This document shows positions 1 to 8,370 of a stretch of DNA of 47,586 nucleotides, piece after piece. Each line of letters opens with the position of its first letter. The first letter of the stretch is position 1. The translations under genes were made by a program, and so were the position numbers. The notes under the pieces were generated by a model. It saw nothing but the letters and a program-made list of their open reading frames with translations. It was not told where the DNA came from and made no database searches. This stretch comes from CAZLBC01 sp964557575 (GTDB taxonomy: Bacteria > Planctomycetota > Phycisphaerae > SM23-33): the NCBI GenBank assembly GCA_964557575.1, contig CAZLBC010000031.1, positions 1-47,586 of the forward strand, in the 5' to 3' direction.

Positions 1-900
1 TACGCCCGCGTAAGCCCTGAGCATAAACTCCATTTGGTCAAAGCGTTGCAGGCGGAGGGCGCGGTAGCCGCCATGACCGGAGACGGTGTTAACGATGCAC
101 CTGCCATCAGGCGTGCCGATGTGGGAGTCGGAATGGGCATCACCGGCACCGAGGTTACCAAAGAGGCCGCCGACATGGTTTTGACTGATGATAATTTTGC
201 ATCCATAACCCACGCAGTGGAGGAGGGTCGTACCGTCTACGACAACCTCAGAAAATCCATATTGTTCATTTTACCCACTAACGGCGGTGAGGCGTTAACT
301 CTTTTGGCGGCGATTGTGCTTGGCCGCAGCCTCCCTTTGACGGCTGCTCAGATTTTGTGGGTCAACATGGTCACCGCTGTGACTCTCGCCCTGGCCTTGG
401 CCTTTGAGCCCGCCGAGAAGGATATAATGGAGCGCTCACCTCGCCCGGTAAACGCCTCGTTGTTGGATTGGTATTTTATTACCCGGATCATATATGTGTC
501 CGTGCTTGTGGGAATGGGGACATTCGGCATGTTTACTTTAGTGAGGGCTTGGGGTTACTCCCTGGCCCAAAGTCAAACCATGGCGTTGAACACCCTGGTA
601 ATGTTCGAGGTGTTTTATTTGCTCAACACCCGATTCATAACAGGATCTGTTCTTTCATTGAAAGGGCTCTTTGGAAGCCGGCTCGTTTTGGGGGCGGTGG
701 CCGCGGTGATTCTGGCGCAAGTTTTATATACTTATGTACCTCCCATGCACTGGCTTTTCGGCTCAACTCCCTTGTCCGCCCGGGATTGGCTCATATGCAT
801 CGTTCCCGGTATCGCCCTGCTTTTACTGGTTGAGCTGGAGAAGAAGATCGTCGGCCTGCCGGCGGTTCCTAATCCTCGGCGGGTGGCGGCAGGAAAATAA
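1..900 (+). CDS. Cation-transporting P-type ATPase, C-terminal part (5' end outside window)
   Basis: The frame is open from base 1, so this is the C-terminal 299 residues of a longer pump. The P-domain hinge motif TGDGVNDAPA is present just after the start, followed by the conserved GITGTEVTKEAADMVL stretch and six hydrophobic segments (M5-M10). This is a type II (Ca2+/PMR1/CtpF-like) inner-membrane ATPase that moves a cation at the cost of ATP. In M6 the usual N-x-x-T-D cation-binding motif of Ca2+ pumps reads NMVTAVTLAL, so the site-II aspartate is missing; the ion is therefore uncertain. The phosphorylated aspartate lies outside the window. Codon use and GC are lower than in the genes that follow, which suggests a different origin. 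Confidence 0.93.
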   Translation, partial: YARVSPEHKLHLVKALQAEGAVAAMTGDGVNDAPAIRRADVGVGMGITGTEVTKEAADMVLTDDNFASITHAVEEGRTVYDNLRKSILFILPTNGGEALTLLAAIVLGRSLPLTAAQILWVNMVTAVTLALALAFEPAEKDIMERSPRPVNASLLDWYFITRIIYVSVLVGMGTFGMFTLVRAWGYSLAQSQTMALNTLVMFEVFYLLNTRFITGSVLSLKGLFGSRLVLGAVAAVILAQVLYTYVPPMHWLFGSTPLSARDWLICIVPGIALLLLVELEKKIVGLPAVPNPRRVAAGK

Positions 901-969
901 ACTGGAAAGAAAACTGGAAAATCAACCAAAGAGAAAAGTCCCTGTTGTAACACTTGATAATAGAGGAAT

Positions 970-1062
970 ATGAAATACGTGCCTATCGACTGTTCCCGGC
1001 CGGGTTTTGAAGGCTGGCCGGGAACCACGGGAAAGGTCCTTCCAGAAAGGGGCGGCAAATAG
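970..1062 (+). CDS. Possible 30-residue small ORF or gene remnant
   Basis: ATG at 970 is preceded by GAGGAAT and opens a 30-codon frame (MKYVPIDCSRPGFEGWPG...) ending in TAG. I recognise no family. It overlaps a 10-bp inverted repeat (992-1025) that may simply be the ATPase terminator hairpin. It could be a truncated gene start or chance; support is weak. Confidence 0.2.
   Translation: MKYVPIDCSRPGFEGWPGTTGKVLPERGGK
992..1025. repeat. 10-bp inverted repeat (hairpin) downstream of the ATPase
   Basis: GTTCCCGGCC (992-1001) is the exact reverse complement of GGCCGGGAAC (1016-1025), with a 14-nt loop. It sits about 90 bp after the ATPase stop. There is no T-run behind it, so it is not a classical intrinsic terminator. 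It may still stop or stabilise the ATPase transcript. Confidence 0.45.
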
Positions 1063-1127
1063 CATCATGGGTCGTTTTTGTCAAAAACAGGCTTCAGGGG
1101 TAAAATCGGTGAATAATGCCCCTTGCC

Positions 1128-1151
1128 GTTGTATCCCATTTGTGATACAAC
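1128..1151 (+). promoter_or_regulatory. Inverted-repeat operator upstream of the antitoxin gene
   Basis: GTTGTATC (1128-1135), 8-nt spacer, GATACAAC (1144-1151): a perfect 8+8 inverted repeat ending 25 bp before the antitoxin ATG. RelB operators are TTGTA/TACAA-type repeats and ribbon-helix-helix antitoxins bind such sites to autoregulate, so this is the probable autorepression site for the antitoxin-UspA pair. Confidence 0.6.
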
Positions 1152-1176
1152 CCGCGGGTCAGATGGAGGTGCCGTC

Positions 1177-1374
1177 ATGAGCAAGAGCGCCATGGTCAGG
1201 GCACGGATTGAACCCGAGTTGAAGGACCACGCAGAAGAGATATTCCGTCGCCTCGGCCTGAACACGACCCAGGCGATCACCCTGTTCTACCGGCAGGTCG
1301 AACTGCGCAACGGGTTGCCGTTCAACGTGGTCGTCCCCGCGGAAACAACCAGGCGCAGCGGAGAGAACACATGA
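1177..1374 (+). CDS. RelB/DinJ-family antitoxin, no toxin partner beside it
   Basis: This 65-residue ribbon-helix-helix protein begins MSKSAMVRARIEPELKDHAE and contains the LGLNTTQAITLFYRQV stretch typical of RelB/DinJ antitoxins, which dimerise on operator DNA and neutralise a RelE/YafQ-type mRNase. The start at 1177 was chosen because GGAGGT lies at 1165-1170; an upstream in-frame ATG at 1123 would run through the operator. The DinJ C-terminal toxin-binding tail is short here. No RelE/YafQ gene follows. Instead the stop codon overlaps the start of a universal stress protein gene (ATGA at 1371-1374), so the two are translationally coupled. It may act as a plain DNA-binding regulator of that gene or pair with a toxin elsewhere. 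Confidence 0.85.
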   Translation: MSKSAMVRARIEPELKDHAEEIFRRLGLNTTQAITLFYRQVELRNGLPFNVVVPAETTRRSGENT

Positions 1375-1811
1375 AATTGCTCGCGGCCGTCGACTTGTCC
1401 GCATCGGCGGAGAAGGTTGTGGAAGAAACGAGAAAGCTGGCCAGGCGGCTGTTTGCGGCGGTGTGGATCCTCCACGTCGCGGAACCCGAGCCGGACTTCG
1501 TCGGGTACGATCCGGGGCCCCAGTCGGTCCGTGATTCGGTGTCGAAGGAATGCCACGAGGAACACCGGCAATTGCAGGCGATTGCCGGGCAACTCGGGGA
1601 GGCGGGCATCGAGGCGACCCCCCTGCTCGTGCAGGGACCGACGGCCGAAACGATCCTGCGGAAGGCCGCGGAACTCGAGGCCGACCTGATCGTCGTCGGC
1701 TCCCACGGGCGGGGCGCGATGTACCAGCTCCTCGTGGGCAGCACCAGCGAAGGAGTCATCCACGCGGCCGACCGGCCGGTGCTCGTCGTGCCGACCCACG
1801 AGCGGAGTTGA
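1371..1811 (+). CDS. Universal stress protein (UspA family)
   Basis: This 146-residue single-domain UspA fold begins MKLLAAVDLSASAEKVVEE and carries the ATP-binding signature near its end: VVGSHGRGAMYQLLVGSTSEG followed by RPVLVVP, matching the G-x2-G-x9-G-(S/T) pattern. ATP-binding Usp proteins are cytoplasmic factors induced by starvation, oxidative or respiratory stress. The gene overlaps the antitoxin stop by four bases, so it is read from the same transcript and is probably controlled by the inverted repeat at 1128-1151. The end VPTHERS is complete. Confidence 0.92.
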   Translation: MKLLAAVDLSASAEKVVEETRKLARRLFAAVWILHVAEPEPDFVGYDPGPQSVRDSVSKECHEEHRQLQAIAGQLGEAGIEATPLLVQGPTAETILRKAAELEADLIVVGSHGRGAMYQLLVGSTSEGVIHAADRPVLVVPTHERS

Positions 1812-1918
1812 ACATATCGCCGTTCCCGTTGACATCGCCCTTCCGGTAACGAACAGTAATCCTTGCAGTACCGTATATTACGGCATACAATCACCCTCAC
1901 TCGCTTTCGCAGTCCCAA

Positions 1919-1976
1919 AATGGAGTGTGGTGTCCACGGAATCGGGACGATAATGACGTATGGTGTTTCCCGTAAC
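1919..1976. repeat. Degenerate GGTGTCC-type repeat upstream of the CoA ligase
   Basis: GGTGTCCACGGAAT at 1929-1942 and TATGGTGTTTCCCGTAA at 1960-1976 are two imperfect copies of the motif that also occurs twice at 26736-26771 (GGCGTCCACGGAATT and GGTGTCCCCGGAATT). This suggests a dispersed short repeat family. A 13-bp palindrome, CCGTA-TAT-TACGG (1871-1883), lies just upstream and could be an unrelated operator. Confidence 0.4.
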
Positions 1977-1988
1977 GAGGAGCATGCC

Positions 1989-3590
<1,602 letters not shown>

Positions 3591-4371
3591 ACCTGCGCTC
3601 ACCTTGCTTTCCAAACTCCCTTCGTCTCCCGCCACACGGCAACAAAGCGGCGGGCCTACCGGCCGGCTACTGCTCGACTCGTGCGTCTCACTGGCGCGGG
3701 CAGCAATGATATAGCCGGTATTGCATCTGCAATTCAATGATTGAGTCCACGACCCGCTTTTCTCGCCGTGAAACACACGAGTAGAGCAGTGCTCAATTGC
3801 TTCGCGTGTGCGGAACGCGAGTTGAATGCCACGCGATGGTTGAACGAAGTGATGATCAATTATTCATCGTAACGGTCTCAAACACTGCCCATACAACCAG
3901 GCAACCGCTGCGGCGTTCGCGGAGCAAATGTATACCGCTCGCGGAGTCGGTTTTTTGCGTGAAGGCATGTTATGTCGCACTGCACGATACCCACCCTTGA
4001 TGGAAGTATATGCTGCGATTGAATGCGCCGTCAGCAAATGACCGACAGAGCGAGCGGTCGCCGGGCGGTAGGCCGGCCGCCTGCAGATCGACGCGCCGTG
4101 ACGAGTCACCATGTTCGCTGGACAGGGCGACGGGTTACACAAACGGTTTTTTTGGAAATTGGTGAGCGCCCCTGTCTCCGGTGAGGATATGGGGGCAGTC
4201 CGCCATGAGCAGTGGCTCACCCGTAGAGTATACACATCAGGCATGACCGCATTTTCAAGGCCGGTCATAGTTCCCGTTCTTCACATTCGTGCCGGACTGA
4301 TCGACGTACCGATGTGCCATTGCCCCGGCGTTCCGGTATAGCCGAGCCGGGGACCTGATCCCGGCGGCAGG
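3591..4371. other. Intergenic stretch of 781 bp without a supported gene
   Basis: This lies between the convergent ligase and KAS III genes. Open frames exist (3797-4000 plus; 3864-4268 minus), but they lack a good ribosome site and recognisable domains, and have odd composition (rich in Arg, Pro, Ser and Cys). A weak CCGCC/GGCGG hairpin follows the ligase near 3630-3660 without a T-run. The stretch has lower GC than its flanks and may be a degraded insertion or hold a non-coding RNA. Confidence 0.5.
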
Positions 4372-5373
4372 TCACATTCTCAGCAGGCAGGAACCCCAGA
4401 CGAATCCCGACCCGAACGCCACCAGCAGCACCAGGCTGCCGGGGCCGGCCCGCCCCTCCCGCCGGGCCTGGTCGAGGGCGACCGGGAGGCACGCCGACGC
4501 CATGTTGCCGTACCGCTCGACGTTGACGAAGACCTTCTGCTCCGGGGCGCCGGACTGCTCGATGATCGCCTCGAGCATGCGCAGGTTCGCCTGGTGGGGA
4601 ATCAGCAGGTCGATGTCGTCGTAGGTGACGCCGTTGGCGTCCATCGACTCCCGGATCGCCGCCGACATCCTGGCGACCCCGTGCTCGAAGACCGTCCGGC
4701 CGTCCATCCGGAAATGAACGCGCCCCGCGTCGACGTCCGCGGCGGTGATGTACTCGGCCCGGCCGTCGCCGGTGCCGGGCGCGGCGGTGTAGAGGGCCCG
4801 GGCATGGGACCCGTCGGCGTGCAGTATCGCCGACAGCACCCCCGGCTCCGCGTCGTCGGCCGGCCCGACGACGGCCGCGCCCGCCCCGTCACCGAGAAGG
4901 ATGCCGATATTCCGGCCGTCGTTTGAGCAGTCGATGCGCCGGGAGAGCATCTCCGCGCAGACAACCAGGACGTTGCGATACGCCCCGCCGCGGATAAAGC
5001 CGTCGGCGACGGCAATCCCGTAAATCAACCCGGCGCACTGCTGCTTGATGTCCATGACCGGGGTATCGACCATCCCCAGGTGCCCGTGGAGAAAGAATCC
5101 GCAGCCCGGGTCGGCGTGGTCGGGAGTGATCGTGTTCATGATCAGCAGGTCGACGTCTTCGGTTTCCAGGCCCGCGTCTTCCAGGGCGGCGCGCGACGCC
5201 GCCGCGGCGAGATCGGACGCGGCCGTGCCGGGCGCGGCGTGGCGGCGCTCCCGCACGCCGGTGCGGGTGACGATGAATTCGTCCGTGGTCTCCATCATCT
5301 GTTCGATATCAAAATTCGTCACGACCCGCTCGGGCAGTAAATGCCCCGTGCCGATTATCCGTGATGCCGCCAT
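4372..5373 (-). CDS. 3-oxoacyl-ACP synthase III (KAS III/FabH)-like enzyme
   Basis: This 333-residue thiolase-fold enzyme has the KAS III catalytic triad in order: Cys in DIKQQCAGLIYGI, His in LLIPHQANLRML and Asn in ERYGNMASACLPV. It starts MAASRIIGTGHLLPERVVTN. Typical FabH condenses acetyl-CoA with malonyl-ACP, but KAS III relatives also catalyse other acyl-CoA condensations or transfers. It is the last gene of a compact minus-strand cluster, 36 bp after the MBL-fold gene, with a reductase, hydratase and dehydrogenases of acyl-CoA type. No other fatty-acid synthesis gene is near, so a specialised role in the acyl-CoA pathway is more likely than housekeeping. That role is inference. Confidence 0.88.
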   Translation of the reverse strand: MAASRIIGTGHLLPERVVTNFDIEQMMETTDEFIVTRTGVRERRHAAPGTAASDLAAAASRAALEDAGLETEDVDLLIMNTITPDHADPGCGFFLHGHLGMVDTPVMDIKQQCAGLIYGIAVADGFIRGGAYRNVLVVCAEMLSRRIDCSNDGRNIGILLGDGAGAAVVGPADDAEPGVLSAILHADGSHARALYTAAPGTGDGRAEYITAADVDAGRVHFRMDGRTVFEHGVARMSAAIRESMDANGVTYDDIDLLIPHQANLRMLEAIIEQSGAPEQKVFVNVERYGNMASACLPVALDQARREGRAGPGSLVLLVAFGSGFVWGSCLLRM

Positions 5374-5409
5374 GGTATTCTCCCGTCCGAAAAGATCGAT
5401 ACCGGCGGC

Positions 5410-6336
5410 TCATTCGCCGCCGATACCCTCGTGCCCGAGGGACTGCTTGACCAGCACGCCGCAGTTCTTCCGAAAGAACTCCAGCGGCAGCAACTGCGTC
5501 TTTTCGTAGACTTCCGCGCCGAGTTCCGCGGCGATCTCGCGCGGATCTTTTCCGTCCCGCGCGGCGGAAATGATGCGCTGGTGCCACGACTCGGCGGCCG
5601 CGATCGCCGCGTTAAGGAATGCCCGGATGTCATCGGCCCCCGTGATCATCGCGTTATGACTCAAACAGAGGATCTCCGCGTCGAGGCCGGCCAGGCGCCG
5701 GAGCGATGCGCAGTAATCGCCGTAGCCGCTGAAGTAATTCGGCCAGAAGTAGTCGTCGACCGGCAGGTAGTATCCCGCGGCGTCGGAGATGACCAGGATC
5801 CCCTTCGCCGGCTCATGAAAACTGAGGCTGCAGTCGCTGTGGCCGGGCGTCGCCAGGACGCTGAAACGCAGGTCGCCGACCGGAATCGCATCGCTTTCAG
5901 CGAGCGTTCCGTCGAGGGGAATGTTCATCTCTTCGAGGGGAGCGGGCCGGTGGCGGTCGTCGATCGAACCCGCCTTCAGCAGCGAGTCGGTCAGGCCGGC
6001 GTCGATCTTCGCGAAAAACGAAACGGCCTTTTCATTTTCAAGGGCCCCGGCGGCCTTTGCCGATCCCAGGACGGCGGCCGCCGGAAAGAGCTTTCGCAAC
6101 GTCGGGATCCCCATGACGTGGTCGGGGTGGGCGTGGGTAACGATAATGCAGCGGACGGTCGCCGGGTCGATGCCGCGCTCCGCGATCTGTTCGGAGACCA
6201 GCAATCCGACCGAGCCGACCCCCCCCTCGAACACGACCGCCTCGCCGTCTCCCCGAACGAGGTAGAGGGGATATTCCGCGGTGCCCAGCATGACCACCGA
6301 TGCGCCCGCTTCCGCGGGTGGTGTGGTTATCTTCAT
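5410..6336 (-). CDS. MBL-fold metallo-hydrolase
   Basis: This is a 308-residue metallo-beta-lactamase-fold protein with the metal-binding motif THAHPDHVMG near residue 68 and further likely ligands in ATPGHSDCSLSFH and SHNAMI. Such enzymes hydrolyse thioesters, lactones or phosphoesters using two metal ions. MKITTPP (6336) was chosen as start because AAGG of the preceding gene lies at the right distance; the TAG of that gene (6338-6340) is one base away, so translation is coupled. Longer in-frame starts would lie inside the activator gene. In this acyl-CoA cluster it could be a thioesterase or ring-opening hydrolase, but the substrate is unknown. Confidence 0.85.
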   Translation of the reverse strand: MKITTPPAEAGASVVMLGTAEYPLYLVRGDGEAVVFEGGVGSVGLLVSEQIAERGIDPATVRCIIVTHAHPDHVMGIPTLRKLFPAAAVLGSAKAAGALENEKAVSFFAKIDAGLTDSLLKAGSIDDRHRPAPLEEMNIPLDGTLAESDAIPVGDLRFSVLATPGHSDCSLSFHEPAKGILVISDAAGYYLPVDDYFWPNYFSGYGDYCASLRRLAGLDAEILCLSHNAMITGADDIRAFLNAAIAAAESWHQRIISAARDGKDPREIAAELGAEVYEKTQLLPLEFFRKNCGVLVKQSLGHEGIGGE

Positions 6337-6337
6337 C

Positions 6338-7120
6338 CTAATCATCCTTTCCTTGTTTTTCTCTCGCGAGCAGCGCCGCCCCATGCGCGCCGGCGAACTG
6401 CGGCGCCGGCGGCGTCAGAATCGCGGTGTTCATTTCGTCGCCCAGGATCTTGACGAGGTGGGGGTTGTGCGCCGCGACGCCGCCGGTGACCACGAGCCGC
6501 CCTTCCGGGCGTCCCATTTCCATGACCCGCTTTACCACCGACCGGAACGCCGCGCAGGCGATATCCCCGACGTCGTGCCCGGCCCGTATCAGGGAGAGGA
6601 CCTCGGTCGCGGCGAACACGGTGCAGAAACTGTTGAGGACGATCTCGTGTTTTGACCGCTCCGCGAGACCGTTCATTGCCGAGATGTCTATCGACAGGCG
6701 CAGGGCAATCTCCTCGAGAAAGGCACCGGTCCCCGCGGCGCACTTCCGGTTCAGCTTGAAATCGAGCCGGCGCCCGTCGGCATCGAGATGGATGATCTTG
6801 CTGTCCTGGGCGCCGATGTCGATTACCGTGATGCGCTCGGGAACATGAAAGTGCGCGCCCCGGCCGTGGCAGGCTATCTCCGTCATCGTGCCGCCGGCCC
6901 AGGCGACGTTGTCCCGCCCGTACCCCGTCGCGAGCGCCCCGGCGAGCCGGTCCCGCTCGATCGACGCCTGCGCCAGCGCCTCCGCGAGGAGCCCGTCGGC
7001 CGTGCCGGCGTAATCCACGCCCGACCGGGCGACCGCCCGCGAGCGGACCGCGCCCGTTTCGTCGGTAACGACGATCTTGGCCTGCGCGGCGCCGATATCG
7101 ATTCCACAGTAATAATCCAT
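6338..7120 (-). CDS. BadF/BcrD/HgdC-type ATPase activator
   Basis: This 260-residue ASKHA-fold ATPase begins YYCGIDIGAAQAKIVVTDE (phosphate 1), has VIDIGAQDSKIIHLD in the middle and VVTGGVAAHN near the end. The two cysteines that hold the dimer-bridging [4Fe-4S] cluster are visible in NRKCAAGTGAFLEE and LNSFCTVFAATEV. Activators of this family use ATP hydrolysis to drive one low-potential electron into a 2-hydroxyacyl-CoA dehydratase or benzoyl-CoA reductase. The gene begins 22 bp after the BcrB-like gene ends, so it is almost certainly that protein's dedicated activator. Its length matches HgdC/BcrD-size single-domain activators. Confidence 0.93.
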   Translation of the reverse strand: MDYYCGIDIGAAQAKIVVTDETGAVRSRAVARSGVDYAGTADGLLAEALAQASIERDRLAGALATGYGRDNVAWAGGTMTEIACHGRGAHFHVPERITVIDIGAQDSKIIHLDADGRRLDFKLNRKCAAGTGAFLEEIALRLSIDISAMNGLAERSKHEIVLNSFCTVFAATEVLSLIRAGHDVGDIACAAFRSVVKRVMEMGRPEGRLVVTGGVAAHNPHLVKILGDEMNTAILTPPAPQFAGAHGAALLAREKQGKDD

Positions 7121-7142
7121 GAGTGTCCGCCGTCCGCGGCGA

Positions 7143-8369
7143 TCAGGCCTCGGCGAGTTGCTCGACGAAAGCCTCGATATTGGTCCGGGTCTGCTCGTCG
7201 GAATAGAGCCGCATGTCGTTCAGATCGCCGTTGACCACCATAAACGATTTTCCGGTCTTGTCGCGCAGCCGGGACGGCATGTCGTAGCGGCTGTTGGAAT
7301 TGTACGGGCAGGTCTTCGCGTCGTGGTAGAGGACCCCGTCGACCGCGAACTTCTCGATCATCTCCTGCATGTACTCTTCCTTGCGGTCGTCGCTGCGGCA
7401 GATGAACAGCTCGGTATATGCCCGGGCCATACCCTCGTACGGATTGTCCGGATCGAGGGCCTCGAATATCCAGCTGTTGCAATAAGTGGAGGCCACCACG
7501 CAGGTCTTCAGTTCCAGGAACTGCGCGGCGAGATCCTTGAGCTTGCCCCAGATGGGCATCCCCTCCCAGTAGACCCGGTATCGCTCGCCTTCCACCGCGG
7601 CGACACCGTCGGCGACCCGCTGCTCGAGTTCCGCGAGCAGGAGTTCGTAGTAGTCGATCGCGTCCTGCGTGCCGCGGAGAACAACCGCCGGTCCCATCTG
7701 GATGGTGTCGTCGAAAAAGGTGATCGGCGCGGGGACGTTCACCGCCGTCTCCAGGCAGGCCTTCCACAACTCCGTGCACCGCTTCGACAGCCCGATGACC
7801 TCGCGCAGGCGATCGATATCGAAGGTTGTTTCGGCAACCTCTTCCAGCGGTTCGACGAGGGCTTCCGTCTGTTTCGCGACCTCCTCGATGATCTCAGAAT
7901 CGACTTGGCCGATCGCCCGGGGCGTATGAATGCCCACGCACGGCACGTCCCACTCACGGGCATAGAACTGGAACCAGTCCTTCACGTCGCGGCACTGGTT
8001 GGTGTTGAACACCAGCACGTCGGCCTTCGGCGGACCGGGAAAGCCGAATTTCTGGAAGGGGCTCTTCCCGGCGAGATACGAGCCGATGTCGCTGGTCAGA
8101 TACGAGCATATATCCGGCGAGTAGCCGCGGGCGTTGGCCTCGGGAATCAGCTCCATCGCCATCCGGGTCGCCCCGAGCAGCGCGCCGTGGTTTTCCGGGT
8201 AATAGACCTCGAATCCCAGCGCGTGCAGCAGTTCGGCCGGCCCCACGCTGGTGCACCAGGCGATTTTCCGTTCGGACGATCCCTCTCCCATCAGACGGGT
8301 ATAGTACGCCCCCATCAGGCCTTTCATTTTTTTGGTCGCATCGAATTCTTTTCTCTCCACGGAAGACAT
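7143..8369 (-). CDS. Benzoyl-CoA reductase / 2-hydroxyacyl-CoA dehydratase family protein (BcrB/HgdB-like)
   Basis: This 408-residue protein of the HgdB/BcrB/BcrC family has the BcrB-like block TTFDIDRLREVIGLS, PAPITFF, GPAVVLRGTQDAIDYYELLL and the later VVASTYCNSWIFEALDP and DAKTCPYNSNSRYDMP. Cysteines in FNTNQCRDVKDWF, STYCNSW and KTCPYNS are candidate iron-sulfur ligands. Family members accept electrons from the activator and carry out ATP-dependent ring reduction or radical dehydration of acyl-CoAs. Known enzymes pair two such subunits (HgdAB, BcrBC); only one gene is present here. It may be homodimeric, as in double-cubane cluster proteins, or have a partner elsewhere. Its ATG lies one base after the stop of the upstream gene, with AAGGAGAA inside that gene's last codons. 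Confidence 0.9.
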   Translation of the reverse strand: MSSVERKEFDATKKMKGLMGAYYTRLMGEGSSERKIAWCTSVGPAELLHALGFEVYYPENHGALLGATRMAMELIPEANARGYSPDICSYLTSDIGSYLAGKSPFQKFGFPGPPKADVLVFNTNQCRDVKDWFQFYAREWDVPCVGIHTPRAIGQVDSEIIEEVAKQTEALVEPLEEVAETTFDIDRLREVIGLSKRCTELWKACLETAVNVPAPITFFDDTIQMGPAVVLRGTQDAIDYYELLLAELEQRVADGVAAVEGERYRVYWEGMPIWGKLKDLAAQFLELKTCVVASTYCNSWIFEALDPDNPYEGMARAYTELFICRSDDRKEEYMQEMIEKFAVDGVLYHDAKTCPYNSNSRYDMPSRLRDKTGKSFMVVNGDLNDMRLYSDEQTRTNIEAFVEQLAEA

Positions 8370-8370
8370 A

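Noticed and set aside
1871..1883. CCGTA-TAT-TACGG palindrome upstream of the CoA ligase as a separate operator
   Set aside because: It is short and has no known match; mentioned only with the neighbouring repeat.
3864..4268. 134-codon minus-strand open frame in the intergenic region
   Set aside because: No ribosome site, no recognised domain, basic and Cys/Pro/Ser-rich composition, and it runs over DNA that looks non-coding. Kept only as a finding to check.
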